Positions 29,318 to 39,927 of a stretch of DNA of 64,000 nucleotides are shown here, piece by piece. Numbering within the stretch: position 1 is the stretch's first letter; every line of letters starts with the position of its first letter. The position numbers and the translations under genes are program-made. Origin of the DNA: Methanobrevibacter sp. UBA412 (GTDB taxonomy: Archaea > Methanobacteriota > Methanobacteria > Methanobacteriales > Methanobacteriaceae); contig DAGJ01000004.1 of assembly GCA_002495685.1 (NCBI GenBank), forward strand, positions 1 to 64,000, read 5' to 3'. Below the pieces are notes generated by a model, which had not been told where the DNA came from, ran no database searches, and saw only the letters and a program-made list of their open reading frames with translations.

Positions 29318-29439
29318 AAAAATATTTAAAATTATTTTTTTATAACACTTCTATTTTAAAAAAAATATATAAACTTATTAAAACAAAAACATTATTATTC
29401 TATTTTATATTAAAAATTTTTTTTACGGTTGAACATAAA

Positions 29440-30990
29440 ATGAGCGACGATATTACAAAAATTATTAATGAATTACATATTTACGAAAAAAAACTCTTAA
29501 AAGAGTTAGAAAAAGACGAAAACATAACACCAGATAAAATAGCTGAAAACACAGGTATGGATATTAAATCAGTTATGAGTGCAGCAGGATCTCTTGCATC
29601 AAAAAATATAATAATCATGGAAAAAGATGTAGAAGAACATTTCCAACTAACCTCTGATGGCGCACTATTTGCAGATGAAGGTCTACCAGAACGTAGAGTA
29701 ATTAATGTACTAAAAGAAAAGAAACAAATACCAATGAAAGACCTTATGGGCGAAGCAGGATTGCAAAAATTTGAAGTCAACATTGCAATGGGTTGGTTAG
29801 TTCGTAAACACTGGGCTAAAATTGATAAAGGTGTAATAAGTATAACTGAAGAAGGGGAAAATGCATTTAATAATTTAGGATCTGATGAAGAATTACTTAG
29901 CCTCTTAAAAATTAAACATATAATAAACCCATTCGAATTACCTAATAATCTACTAAAAGGATTAAATGAATTAAAAAACCGTAAAAATTTATTAAAAGAT
30001 ACTAAAAAAGTAGATCACTCATTCAAATTAACACCATTAGGTTCAAAAATTTTAGAAACAGGAATAACCATAAAAGAACAAGCAACACAATTAACCCATG
30101 AACAATTAGAAAGTGGAGAATATGAAAAATTATCATACCGTCCCTATGATATTAATGCAGAATCACCAAACATATTCCCAGGTAAAATGCATCCACTTAG
30201 AAAAATCATAGAAGAAATACGTGATATATTCTTAAACATGGGATTTACAGAATCAGATGGAGATATATTAAACAGTGCATTCTGGAATTTCGATTCACTC
30301 TTCCAACCACAAGACCATGCAGCACGTGAAATGCAAGATACATTTTATGTTAAAAACCCAGCACGTGTAGATTTACCAGATAAAGAATTAGTTGAACGTG
30401 TAGCAAGCACTCACGAAGACGGAGGAGAAACTTCATCTGAAGGTTGGGGTTATAAATGGGATGTAGAAGTTGCAAAACAATCAGTACTAAGAACTCACAC
30501 AACAGGAATCAGTACAAAATATTTAGAAAGTCATGAACCTCCATTTAAAATGTTCAGTGTAGGTCGAGTATTCCGTAGAGAAACAATTAATTATAAACAC
30601 TTACCAGAATTCCATCAAGTAGAAGGAGTAGTAGCTGGTGAAAACATTAATTTCCAAAACCTTTTAGGAATCTTAAGAGAATTTTATAAAAAATTAGGAT
30701 TCACACAAGTACGTTTCAGACCAGCATATTTCCCTTACACTTACCTAAGTATAGAAACTGAAGTATTCTTTGAAGAAAAAGATTCATGGATAGAATTAGG
30801 TGGAGCTGGAATGTTCCGTCCTGAAGTATTAAAACCATTAGGAATAGATACTCCTGCATTAGCATTCGGTTTAGGAATTGAAAGATTAGCAATGTTACGT
30901 TATGATATAAATGATATAAGAATGCTATATAAAAGTGATATCAAATGGTTAAGAGAACTACCATTAGATAAAGGAATCAAATTAGATTAA
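29440..30990 (+). CDS. pheS: Phenylalanyl-tRNA synthetase alpha subunit
   Basis: Class II synthetase catalytic subunit. 516 residues, the archaeal/eukaryotic length. An N-terminal region of winged-helix repeats (about 1-190) precedes the catalytic core. Motif 2 is in [11 protein letters not shown] and [10 protein letters not shown]. Motif 3 is in [13 protein letters not shown]. The beta subunit is not in this window. A TATA-like AAAATATATAAAC occurs near 29360. xth follows 37 nt downstream, possibly in the same transcript. Confidence 0.97.
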   Translation: MSDDITKIINELHIYEKKLLKELEKDENITPDKIAENTGMDIKSVMSAAGSLASKNIIIMEKDVEEHFQLTSDGALFADEGLPERRVINVLKEKKQIPMKDLMGEAGLQKFEVNIAMGWLVRKHWAKIDKGVISITEEGENAFNNLGSDEELLSLLKIKHIINPFELPNNLLKGLNELKNRKNLLKDTKKVDHSFKLTPLGSKILETGITIKEQATQLTHEQLESGEYEKLSYRPYDINAESPNIFPGKMHPLRKIIEEIRDIFLNMGFTESDGDILNSAFWNFDSLFQPQDHAAREMQDTFYVKNPARVDLPDKELVERVASTHEDGGETSSEGWGYKWDVEVAKQSVLRTHTTGISTKYLESHEPPFKMFSVGRVFRRETINYKHLPEFHQVEGVVAGENINFQNLLGILREFYKKLGFTQVRFRPAYFPYTYLSIETEVFFEEKDSWIELGGAGMFRPEVLKPLGIDTPALAFGLGIERLAMLRYDINDIRMLYKSDIKWLRELPLDKGIKLD

Positions 30991-31027
30991 AAAAAAAGAA
31001 TTTAAAAAAAAATAGGTTGGAATAAAA

Positions 31028-31801
31028 ATGTCTGAGTTAGAATTAATATCATGGAATGTAAATGGTATCAGAGCTATACATCGTAAAGGTTTCATAGATT
31101 GGTTAAGTGAAAATAAACCAGATATAATTTCAATACAAGAAACCAAAGCTCAAATAGACCAATTACCAAAAAAATTAATAAATATACCAGATTACACTAG
31201 CTATTTCAACAGTGCAGAACGTAAAGGATACAGTGGAGTAGCAACCTATTCACAAATTAAACCTAAAAATGTTATAAATGGAATGGGAATAGAAAAATTC
31301 GACACTGAAGGCCGCTTACTAAGAATAGATTACGATGAATTCACCCTATTAAATATTTACTACCCAAATGGTGGATCTGGAGAAGAACGTTTACAATATA
31401 AATTAGATTTCTATGATGCTTTCCTAGACTATGCAAATAAACTACGGGATGAAGGAACTAATCTTGTAATTTGTGGTGATTTAAACACTGCACATAATCC
31501 TATAGATCTTGCAAGACCTAAAGCTAATGAAGAAGTTTCAGGATTTTTACCTATAGAAAGAGAATGGGTTTCTAAATTCTTAAGTAATGGTTATGTTGAT
31601 ACATTTCGTGAATTCAACCAAGAACCTGATCAATATACTTGGTGGAGTTACCGTACTAAAGCACGTGACCGAAATGTAGGTTGGAGATTAGATTACTTCT
31701 TTGTAAATGAAGAATTTTTAGATAAAGTAGTTGATTCCTATATTTTATCTGATGTAATGGGATCTGATCATTGCCCAATAGGTTTAAAATTAGATTTATA
31801 A
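31028..31801 (+). CDS. xth: Exodeoxyribonuclease III (AP endonuclease)
   Basis: Cleaves DNA 5' to abasic sites and has 3'-phosphodiesterase activity. 257 residues with the complete EEP-family active site: WNVNGIR near the N-terminus, Glu38 (IQETK), Asp151 and Asn153 (GDLNTAH), and the final GSDHCP with His248. It pairs in function with Nth (4.2 kb) in base-excision repair. A TTGGAAT site lies before the ATG. Confidence 0.96.
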   Translation: MSELELISWNVNGIRAIHRKGFIDWLSENKPDIISIQETKAQIDQLPKKLINIPDYTSYFNSAERKGYSGVATYSQIKPKNVINGMGIEKFDTEGRLLRIDYDEFTLLNIYYPNGGSGEERLQYKLDFYDAFLDYANKLRDEGTNLVICGDLNTAHNPIDLARPKANEEVSGFLPIEREWVSKFLSNGYVDTFREFNQEPDQYTWWSYRTKARDRNVGWRLDYFFVNEEFLDKVVDSYILSDVMGSDHCPIGLKLDL

Positions 31802-31891
31802 AAAAAATAGGGATGAAATTTTTTCAAGAAAGGGAAATTTATATTTTTCCCTTTATATTAATTACTGTTTTTAATTATTTACTATTTTTTT

Positions 31892-32575
31892 TTATAAGAT
31901 TGTGTTTAATTCTGAGATATTGTTTAAAACTTTTAATTCAATATTTTCTTCAATTATTCTTTCTTCAGATTCTAAATCAATATTTGAATTTACAAGGACG
32001 GTTTTCATTCCAGCATTTGCAGCTCCAATAATATCCACATCTAATTTATTACCAACCATTATACTTTTCTCTGCTTTACAATTCATTTTTGATAGAGCTT
32101 CTTCGAATATGTGACGATTTGGTTTTTTAAATCCTACTTCTTCTGAAGTTATTACTTCATCAAAAAATCCATGGATATTTAATCGGATTAATTTTTCCCA
32201 TTGTTTTATTGTGATTCCGTTACTTATTGCTCCTAATTTATAACCTTTAGTTTTTAAGTATAATAATGTTTGAGTAGTTCTGGGAAATGGTCGGAGTAAT
32301 GCGAATTTCACATTATGGTAAGTAGTCATTCCTAATGCTATAAGGAATGGATCTTCTTCTCCTAAAACTGTTTTAGTTAATACATTAAAGTGTTTATCAT
32401 AATTACTTCCTTTTTGTTCAATTATTTCTTTAAGTAAATCATAAGCTTCATCTTTTTCTAATGGTAATCCGTTTTCCACCATCATTTCAATTGCAGCTCT
32501 TCGGGCTGTTTCAGCGAAGCTTGAAGTATCTAATAATGTATCATCTATATCAAAAAATACTGCTTTTTCTTCCAA
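31892..32575 (-). CDS. HAD-superfamily hydrolase (subfamily IA, TIGR02253-like)
   Basis: Small-molecule phosphatase of unknown substrate. The nucleophile motif is DIDDTLLD, motif II is in GAISNG, the conserved lysine is in EVGFKKPNRHIF, and the acidic motif is VGNKLDVDIIGA. Total length 227-235 residues. An in-frame ATG at 32599 has no ribosome-binding site, while GGAGAT sits about 8 nt before the TTG at 32575, so I prefer TTG. Convergent with xth. Confidence 0.85.
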   Translation of the reverse strand: MEEKAVFFDIDDTLLDTSSFAETARRAAIEMMVENGLPLEKDEAYDLLKEIIEQKGSNYDKHFNVLTKTVLGEEDPFLIALGMTTYHNVKFALLRPFPRTTQTLLYLKTKGYKLGAISNGITIKQWEKLIRLNIHGFFDEVITSEEVGFKKPNRHIFEEALSKMNCKAEKSIMVGNKLDVDIIGAANAGMKTVLVNSNIDLESEERIIEENIELKVLNNISELNTIL

Positions 32576-32680
32576 TTTATTATCTCCACATTTATTCATT
32601 CTTATTCACAAATTATAAATATTAATTTTTATTATATTTTTTTAAGTTTATATAAATTTTTATTAAACATAATTTTAATT

Positions 32681-33358
32681 TTAAAAGAAGTCATCTAAAC
32701 TTTGTTGTTTTTCATTAGTTGCTAAATTAGCTAAATCTTCCTTAGTATATCCTAAAGATTCCATTATTCTTGATACTGCAGGTAAAACTTGATTATTAAT
32801 ATAATAATCTGCATCATAAACTACATCTTCACTGAATTCATAAGGGACTGCTCTTTGACTTATAGATCCTTTACCTTTTTTTATTACATAGCGTATAATG
32901 GTCCCTTTTCCAATTTCCATACCTTTTTCTTCCATTTTTTTTGCAGCTATTACATGAGGACCTATTTGTTTATATTCTGATAATTTTTTAGTAATTTGGG
33001 TATGAATAACTAAATCTTCTAAATTAACATTTCCTGATTTTATTTTTTTTAAATTTTTACCAATTATTTTTACTGCTTTGTTAATGTTACCCTCTTTAAG
33101 AATGGCTTCTAATATGTTTTCTTGGGTTTGTTTTGCTATTGGGGCCCAATCTCTTCTAACCAGCTCTAATCCTTTAGCTATTATTTTTCCATTTTCAATT
33201 ACAGCATATCTTTTTTTGGTTAAAAAGAATCCTCTGCGATAAAATCCTTCATATTCTAATTCCATAGTTGAAGGTAATGTACTATTAAAAGTGCCTAAAA
33301 ATTCTTTAACTTTTTTTTGAATTTCAATTTCTTTTTTTGTTTGTGTTTTAGATTCCAT
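32681..33358 (-). CDS. polB2: DNA polymerase family B, small C-terminal subunit (split PolB)
   Basis: 225 residues matching the end of the palm and the thumb of family B polymerases: [26 protein letters not shown], a thumb region, and the final PCNA-binding box QQSLDDFF (218-225). The N-terminal exonuclease domain and catalytic DTD are absent, so a second polypeptide encoded elsewhere must supply them. This two-subunit arrangement is known from Methanothermobacter and other Methanobacteriales. An AGGTG site precedes the ATG. Not a truncation: it starts cleanly and keeps the PIP box. Confidence 0.93.
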   Translation of the reverse strand: MESKTQTKKEIEIQKKVKEFLGTFNSTLPSTMELEYEGFYRRGFFLTKKRYAVIENGKIIAKGLELVRRDWAPIAKQTQENILEAILKEGNINKAVKIIGKNLKKIKSGNVNLEDLVIHTQITKKLSEYKQIGPHVIAAKKMEEKGMEIGKGTIIRYVIKKGKGSISQRAVPYEFSEDVVYDADYYINNQVLPAVSRIMESLGYTKEDLANLATNEKQQSLDDFF

Positions 33359-34007
33359 ATTTAAGTGGCACCTGAAAAAATATTTTTTTTTTCAATTTTA
33401 TTATATTTAATTATGTTTCTTATATTATAATAAATTTTTTAACTATTTTTTTAATTTTATTAAGTTTATTCCTTTTTTCTTTAGTATTTAATGAGTCTTA
33501 ATAATTAATGCTAATGTTTATATAATATGTAAATACATATACTATATTATAATTCTAATTATCTGTTTTTTTGATTATATTTCTTGCATTTTCAAAAAAA
33601 TTATTCAATAAATTAGAATAATCAACATTAATTACTTGCTTAATTTTTATTAGTAAAATATTTTTTTTGTCTCGAAAAAATATTTGTTTATACAATAAAA
33701 TAGAACCTTTAATAAAATTTTTTTGAGAAAAATTTTTGTAAAAATTTTAAAATTTGCATATTTTAACATAATATTTATATATAATATTAAACATAATATT
33801 TTGATATTATACTTATAAAGAAGACTCTAATTTTTTTCAATTATATAAAAATATAGAAAAATAATTTTTATTGTTTATTAAACTTATTTAATAGAAAAAA
33901 CTTTTTAAAGAGTTTTATTTTAATTAACTTTTCCAAAAGAGAATTTTAGGAAAAAACTTTTATTATTAAAAAAATGTATAATTAATTTATAAAATGGTGA
34001 TTATAAA
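33359..34007. other. Divergent intergenic region upstream of rps8e
   Basis: 649 bp. A TATA-like TTTATATAAT (33517-33526) overlaps an inverted repeat ATATGT-AAAT-ACATAT (33525-33540). Further plus-strand TATA-like sites near 33770-33780 (ATTTATATATAA) and 33805-33818 (ATACTTATAAAG) are better placed for rps8e but still give a leader of about 170-200 nt. No ORF, C/D-box or tRNA could be recognised. Confidence 0.35.
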
Positions 34008-34385
34008 ATGGCAATTAGTCAAGGAAAATCTACCAGAGGACCATCTGGTAAAAGAAACATTTCAATGCGTGGAAAAAGAAAATTCGAATTAGGAAGAGAT
34101 CCTGCTGAAACCAGACTTGGTGAAAAGAATCTTAGAAAAATAAGAACCCACGGTGGTAATTTTAAAAACCGATTAGCTGAAGGAAACACTATAAACATTA
34201 TAAATCCAGAAAATAATAATGCTGAAAATGCTGAAATCTATAATGTTATTGAAAATAAAGCTAATCCCAACTATGTTAGACGTAACATCATAACCAAAGG
34301 AGCTATTGTTGAAACTAGTGCTGGTAAAGCAAAAGTAACTAGTCGTCCTGGTCAAGATGGTGTTATTAACGGTGTGCTTATTTAA
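34008..34385 (+). CDS. rps8e: 30S ribosomal protein S8e
   Basis: 125 residues. Archaeal/eukaryotic ribosomal protein of the small subunit. The basic N-terminus (GKSTRGPSGK, RGKRKFELGRDPAET) and the IITKGAIVET and TSRPGQDGVINGVL blocks are typical of the short archaeal form. The ribosome-binding site GGTGAT has standard spacing. Monocistronic, followed by a T-run. Confidence 0.97.
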   Translation: MAISQGKSTRGPSGKRNISMRGKRKFELGRDPAETRLGEKNLRKIRTHGGNFKNRLAEGNTINIINPENNNAENAEIYNVIENKANPNYVRRNIITKGAIVETSAGKAKVTSRPGQDGVINGVLI

Positions 34386-34599
34386 GCATACTAATTAATC
34401 TTTTTTTTTATTTAATTCATTATTTTTAATATATTATAAATTAACTATTTTTGTTTACATAAACTATTTTAAATACTTATAATAAATTACATAATGTTAT
34501 TTTTTAATTCTATAAATCTAATTTTAAAATAAAAAGATAAATAATCGTTTCTTTTTATTTAATTAAAAACAAATTATTAAAAACAATGGAGTATACTTT

Positions 34600-35610
34600 A
34601 TGAAAATAGGAATGAACCATGGAGCCGGTGGAGAGGTAATGGAAAACCTTATAAAAGACACTATCCTTGGAAATGTAACTAAAAAAGCGGTTAATGATGG
34701 AATTGGATTAGATTCATTAGATGATGGAGCAACTATTCCAATTGGAAATCAACAAATTGTAATAACAACTGATGGACATACTGTAAATCCATTATTCTTC
34801 CCTGGAGGGGATATTGGTAGAATCGCAGCTGCGGGAACCATAAATGATGTAAGTATGATGGGGGCAAAACCTTTAGCAATTACAAATTCAATGATAATTC
34901 AAGAAGGATTTCCAGAAGAATCATTAGATACAATCATGAAATCTATGGATGCTTGTTGTCAAGAGGTAGATGTTGCAATAGTTGCTGGAGATACTAAAGT
35001 AATGGAATCTGATAAATTAGATGGTATTGTTATATCAACTACTGGATTAGGTATAGTTGATAATGATAAAGTTATAAGAGATTCAACTTTAGAAATAGGA
35101 GATAAAATCATAATAACTGGAACTGTAGGAGATCATGGTTTAAGTTTAATGAGTTTAAGAGAAGGTATTAACTTCGAATCAACATTACAAAGTGATGTTG
35201 CGCCAATGTGGGGAATTGTTGAAAAAGCAACCGCTGCTGGAGAAATTCATGCAATGAAAGACCCTACACGTGGAGGATTTGCTAATGCTATAAATGAAAT
35301 GGCAGATAAATCCGGAGTAGGAGTACTTCTCCAAGATGATAGTATACCTATCCGTGATGAAGTTCGTGGAGTTAGTGACATGTTAGGTATAGATCCTTAT
35401 GAAGTTGCTAATGAAGGAAAAGTAGTAATGGGTGTTAAAGCAAGCGATGCCGAAGATATTTTAAAAGCTATTAAAAAAGATAAATATGGTAAAAACGCTG
35501 CAATAATAGGTGAAGTCACTGATGACAATCATGTATTAGTTGAAACACCTGTTGGTGGTGTAAGAATCATGGAAACACCAATTGCTGATCCGGTTCCAAG
35601 AGTTTGTTAA
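34600..35610 (+). CDS. hypE: Hydrogenase maturation protein HypE
   Basis: Dehydrates the carbamoyl group on its own C-terminal cysteine to thiocyanate, source of the CN ligands in NiFe hydrogenases. 336 residues. Starts with the GAGGEVMENL segment, has the ATP-binding AIR-synthase-like core (VAGDTKVM, DPTRGGFANA), and ends with the required PRVC tail. HypF and other maturation genes are not in the window. A TGGAG site precedes the ATG. Confidence 0.96.
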   Translation: MKIGMNHGAGGEVMENLIKDTILGNVTKKAVNDGIGLDSLDDGATIPIGNQQIVITTDGHTVNPLFFPGGDIGRIAAAGTINDVSMMGAKPLAITNSMIIQEGFPEESLDTIMKSMDACCQEVDVAIVAGDTKVMESDKLDGIVISTTGLGIVDNDKVIRDSTLEIGDKIIITGTVGDHGLSLMSLREGINFESTLQSDVAPMWGIVEKATAAGEIHAMKDPTRGGFANAINEMADKSGVGVLLQDDSIPIRDEVRGVSDMLGIDPYEVANEGKVVMGVKASDAEDILKAIKKDKYGKNAAIIGEVTDDNHVLVETPVGGVRIMETPIADPVPRVC

Positions 35611-35680
35611 AAAAATAGTTTTTATATATTATTAATATAATAAATATTAATAGATTATTAATATAGGTGGCAAAAAATTT

Positions 35681-36136
35681 ATGGTTAAAATTGAATACTT
35701 TAAACAAAGAGCTGGTGCTTACATAGTAGACTTTTTTGTCGTATCAGCATTCATGTGGATAATATCCTATGTTCTTTTTTTATTCGCAAATCATTATAAT
35801 GTATTTGCAATATACCATTACTTCATCTTTGTATTACCAATAATTCAAATAATTTATTTCACTGTGCTTGAAAAAGTTAATCACGCAACATTAGGTAAAA
35901 GTTTATTTGATATAGAAGTTCAATCTACTAATCAAGACTTATCATATGCCCAAACATTTGTTAGAAGTATTTCTAAAATTTATTGGGTAATTATTATATT
36001 AGATATTTTAGTAGGTATCATAGTTAAAAAAGATGATAGATTTCTTGATTATATCTCAAGAACTGTTATTGTAAAAAAAGAATTTGAAGATAATTCTCAA
36101 GATGATGTTGAAGATAAAGAAGAATTAATAAACTAA
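35681..36136 (+). CDS. RDD-family membrane protein
   Basis: 151 residues. The N-terminal FKQRAGAYIVDFFVV matches the RDD signature (here R-A-D). Three hydrophobic helices follow, then LGKSLFDIEV, TFVRSISKIYWVI and DRFLDYISRTVIV, all typical of the family. The C-terminal tail is acidic. Function of the family is unsettled; ion or solute transport has been proposed. It lies 70 nt after hypE with its own GGTGG site, so it could be co-transcribed. Confidence 0.85.
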   Translation: MVKIEYFKQRAGAYIVDFFVVSAFMWIISYVLFLFANHYNVFAIYHYFIFVLPIIQIIYFTVLEKVNHATLGKSLFDIEVQSTNQDLSYAQTFVRSISKIYWVIIILDILVGIIVKKDDRFLDYISRTVIVKKEFEDNSQDDVEDKEELIN

Positions 36137-36945
36137 ATTTTTGTTAATGAAAAACACATTTTTTTCATTAAATCAACTTTTTTTAAAATAATTTTATTAA
36201 ACTTATCTAAAACCTTTTTTTATAAAAATATTAATCAAAAATTAATTAACACTATTTTTAAAACAGTTAAATAAAACAAGTTATTAAACATAATTAAATT
36301 ACAATATTATACTATTTTTAACATTTTATAATCATATTAATACTCATATATAAGTATTAAATATTTATTTTTAATAATGATATAATATTTACTCTTAAAT
36401 TTAGAAATCTTAATTAATTAATTAATGAAACTTTATTAGTAAGTTAATTTTTTTTTAAATAGATAATTGAATATATATTTATTAATAGTTTCAAATTCAC
36501 TTAATTTTTCAAAGGTAATTTTAATCTTTATAAACTTTAAACTTACCTATTCAGTTTATAGTTCCAAAAACTATTTTAATTTAAAATTAAATATATTTAT
36601 ACTTTTCTTAAGCTTTTAAAATTAAAAAGCATTGATTTTATTAATTTTTTATCGTAGTTAGTTTTATATATTTTCACTATATAAAAATATGTATAATAAT
36701 TGTGGAAAAATATTTCACCCAAAAAAATACACCTTTTATTTTTCACATAAAAAAAATTATTATTAATATTAAAAATTAATTATTTTCTTGAATATTTTTT
36801 TTAAGAAATAAAAGGATTAAAAAAAAAATTAAATTTTTAGAAATATTTTTAAAAAGCTTATTTTTTTTAGGTGATTAAATATTATAAAATAATTTTTTCA
36901 TAATTACTAGAAAATTATAATTTAATAAATTGAGGTGGAAAAATT
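36137..36945. other. Long AT-rich region ahead of the surface protein gene
   Basis: 809 bp without a recognisable gene. A small hairpin GCTTTT/AAAAGC lies at 36612-36630. A TATA-like TTTTATATATTTTC occurs at about 36662, giving a leader of about 250 nt for the surface protein. The final ribosome-binding site GAGGTGG is at 36932-36938. Long leaders also precede the other large surface protein here. Confidence 0.35.
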
Positions 36946-39756
36946 TTGATAAAAAACAAAGCATTTATTCTTGTACTGTCATTAATACTTTTTATTAGTA
37001 TTAGTGGAGTTTGTGCAAGTAATGCTAGTGATGTATCAAACAATCCAAATTTATGTAGTAATATTAACCAAATCTCAGATTTAACTAATAGTACTTCTCA
37101 AGTTTCAAATAATATTGAAACTTCTCAGGATGTTGCTTCCAACTCATCCACTAATGGGAATATTGCAAATAGTGCAAATACTACAACTAGTGATAATAAT
37201 TTGGATAGTTCTAATAGTAAGGTGGTTTTACAATCTTCACAAAGTATGTTGAGTCAAACAAATAATAATGTCATTCTTGGGGATACTTATCTATCAACTA
37301 CCACTACAATGAATTGTTCAGGAAATACAGTATATAAAGGAGATAACTTTATAGTATCACTCCTTGATGGAAATAACAATGGAATATCTGGTCAAACAAT
37401 AGCTTTAGATTTTAAATTTGGTTCTAATAATAAAACCTACTTCCTAACTACAAATAGTAATGGGGAAGTGAGTATACCAATTAACTTAGCACCTAATACT
37501 TATACAGTTACTTATTCTTATTCTGGATCAACTAATTATTCTGCAAGCAGTAATTCTGTGGATTTAACTGTTATTAATGGAATTTATACTATTATTAATC
37601 TTTTAAATAATACAGTTCCTAAAGGAAACAGTTTAACAGTTTCATTAACTGATATTAATGGAAACCCTTTAAGTAATCGACAAGTTAATGTAATATTTGG
37701 AAAAGGAACACAATATACTAATCCTTATACAATAACTACAAATTCAGAAGGTAAAGCAAATATTCAAGTAAATCTTGCACTTGGATCATATGATGTTTAT
37801 TATACCTATAATGGAGATAATACATATCGTAATGTTTCAGGATCATCTCCTATTTCTGTAGTTACTCCAACAGTTTCTAAAACAAATACTATAATCAATG
37901 GTAAAAATTTAACTGTTTACACTAATTATGAAAACATATTATACAATATTACACTTCTAGATGCATCAGGTAATCCTGTAAGTGATAAAAATATTTTTGT
38001 CTCTATTAATGGTTTATCTTTTGAAATTGTAACTAATGAAAAAGGTGTTGCAAGTTTATATTTACCTAATGGTTATTCTGCAGGAACATACTCAATAACC
38101 TATAATTTTAAAGGAGATTCAACTTACAATTCATGTCAAGGTACTAATTCTTTCATAGTTAACAATTACAATACAAATAAAACCGATACAGTTTTAACTG
38201 CGGATAATATAAGTATGATTCAAAATGATGGTACTAATGTAAGTGTTATCTTAACAGATATTAATGGTAAAGTACTTATAGGTCAACATATTTGTATAAC
38301 ATTTTCCGTAGGGACTAATAGTAAAGATTATTATGCAACTACAGATAATGCAGGTAAAGCAACTTTACCAATAGGTTTAACTAAAGGGGAATATACTGTT
38401 AAATATTCATTTACAGGTAATAGTAATTATAATCCAAGTAGTGTTGTTATTGATTTAACAATATCTGCTCCTAAAACTCCTACTTTAATCAAATCTTCAA
38501 ATCTTACTATGTATCAAGGTTCAGGTCAATCTTACACATTAACATTAATTGATATTTATGGAAATACAATAGCAAATAAAGAAATGTTAATAGTATTCAC
38601 TAAAGCATCTGGACAGAAATTTAACTATACTTATACTACAGATGAAAATGGTATAATAAACATACCTATAGGATTAGCAGTAGGAACTTATACTATTCAA
38701 GGATTCTATTCTGGAGATTCAGTTTACAGTGCTTGTAGTGGAGATATTCAAAATATAATTGTTAATCCTCAACCAGTTAGTTCTGATATAAGTATTAATC
38801 AAATAATCTCTGGGGCTATTTCTATACGAGATTATGTTTTAGCTAATTCTCTCCTACCTGACAGTATAACTCTTAATGATAAGACATATTCTATAGGGGA
38901 TTTTGCATATTATGTTGCTCAAGCAATTGTTAATATTAATTCTGGAAATACTAATAGTGTAACTCTTAAAGATGTTACTGCTGCACCTAACCCTAATGGG
39001 GATTATATTAATGGTAAGTATGATATGGATAAACTTGTAAATGTGGCTATTAAAGTTGCTACTTTTGTTGATAATCATGGTTATGATCCTAATTATGTAG
39101 CTACTTCTTTAGGTCAAATGTCATTTGATGATTATACTTATGCTATGGTGAAAGCTTTAATATTCTATTCAGAGAATGGTCGTTTCCCTAATTTTGTTTC
39201 TATTGTTTCTTCTTCAGTAAATGGTGGTACTTCTAGTGATTTACCTACTAATCAGTTTGTATCTGGTTTAAATGAACGGAATAATGGTGCAGATGCAAGT
39301 GCATATTATGCTAATAGTACTAGTTGGAAATGTAATTCTCAAAGCAGTGCCATTATATCTTTAGCTAATAGTTTAACTTCAAGTTTAACTACTCAAGCTG
39401 ATAAAGCTACTGCTATATTTAATTATGTTAGAGATGACATTAGTTATAGTTACTATAGTAATAGTGTTAGAGGTGCTTCTGGTACTTTATCTGCAGGTAA
39501 AGGAAACTGTGTAGATCAAGCTAGTCTTGTTATTGCTCTTTGTAGAGCTGCAGGTTTAGCTGCTAGATACTGTCATGGTCAAGGATGTACATTTAGTAGT
39601 GGTTTAGTTACTGGACATGTTTGGGCACAAATTCTTATTGGAGACACATGGTATTCAGCTGATGCTACTAGTGTTAGAAATAGTTTAGGTCATGTAGTAA
39701 ATTGGAATGTGTATTCATTTTCAGATTTACATAAATATGTTGTAGTGCCATTTTAG
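36946..39756 (+). CDS. Surface protein with Ig-like repeats, pseudomurein-binding repeats and transglutaminase-like protease domain
   Basis: 936 residues from a TTG start (GAGGTGG 8 nt upstream). Signal peptide about 1-24. An Asn/Ser-rich region follows to about 110, then about five Ig-like repeats (110-605). Two pseudomurein-binding repeats (about 615-665 and 690-745) come next, recognisable by the D-Y-V-L-A-N and F-Y-S-E-N-G-R-F-P-N patterns. The C-terminal transglutaminase-like domain has Cys855 (GKGNCVDQ), His891 (TGHVWAQ) and Asp906 (SADATS). The repeats-plus-C/H/D order matches pseudomurein endoisopeptidases PeiW and PeiP of methanogen viruses. Here it is likely a chromosomal wall-remodelling enzyme anchored to the cell wall (inference). 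No viral genes flank it. Confidence 0.82.
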   Translation: MIKNKAFILVLSLILFISISGVCASNASDVSNNPNLCSNINQISDLTNSTSQVSNNIETSQDVASNSSTNGNIANSANTTTSDNNLDSSNSKVVLQSSQSMLSQTNNNVILGDTYLSTTTTMNCSGNTVYKGDNFIVSLLDGNNNGISGQTIALDFKFGSNNKTYFLTTNSNGEVSIPINLAPNTYTVTYSYSGSTNYSASSNSVDLTVINGIYTIINLLNNTVPKGNSLTVSLTDINGNPLSNRQVNVIFGKGTQYTNPYTITTNSEGKANIQVNLALGSYDVYYTYNGDNTYRNVSGSSPISVVTPTVSKTNTIINGKNLTVYTNYENILYNITLLDASGNPVSDKNIFVSINGLSFEIVTNEKGVASLYLPNGYSAGTYSITYNFKGDSTYNSCQGTNSFIVNNYNTNKTDTVLTADNISMIQNDGTNVSVILTDINGKVLIGQHICITFSVGTNSKDYYATTDNAGKATLPIGLTKGEYTVKYSFTGNSNYNPSSVVIDLTISAPKTPTLIKSSNLTMYQGSGQSYTLTLIDIYGNTIANKEMLIVFTKASGQKFNYTYTTDENGIINIPIGLAVGTYTIQGFYSGDSVYSACSGDIQNIIVNPQPVSSDISINQIISGAISIRDYVLANSLLPDSITLNDKTYSIGDFAYYVAQAIVNINSGNTNSVTLKDVTAAPNPNGDYINGKYDMDKLVNVAIKVATFVDNHGYDPNYVATSLGQMSFDDYTYAMVKALIFYSENGRFPNFVSIVSSSVNGGTSSDLPTNQFVSGLNERNNGADASAYYANSTSWKCNSQSSAIISLANSLTSSLTTQADKATAIFNYVRDDISYSYYSNSVRGASGTLSAGKGNCVDQASLVIALCRAAGLAARYCHGQGCTFSSGLVTGHVWAQILIGDTWYSADATSVRNSLGHVVNWNVYSFSDLHKYVVVPF

Positions 39757-39927
39757 ATTCAATATGTTTTAATTAAAAATTTATTATTAGAGTTTATTTA
39801 TTTTTTTTTTTTAAACTCATTATCTTATTTTTTATTATTTTTTTCATAAAACTTTAAATAAATTAAAAGTGTATACTTATTTAGGTAATTATAAAATTTG
39901 ATTTATTTTTTTTAAAGGTTTTTGTTT

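Noticed and set aside
36361..36480. Possible replication origin or repeat array in the AT-rich 36.1-36.9 kb region
   Set aside because: It contains only low-complexity A/T runs; no ORB-like repeats and no cdc6 gene nearby.
36946..39756. A prophage around the PeiW-like protein
   Set aside because: No integrase, terminase, portal or capsid genes and no att repeats flank it; it has a signal peptide and adhesin-type repeats.
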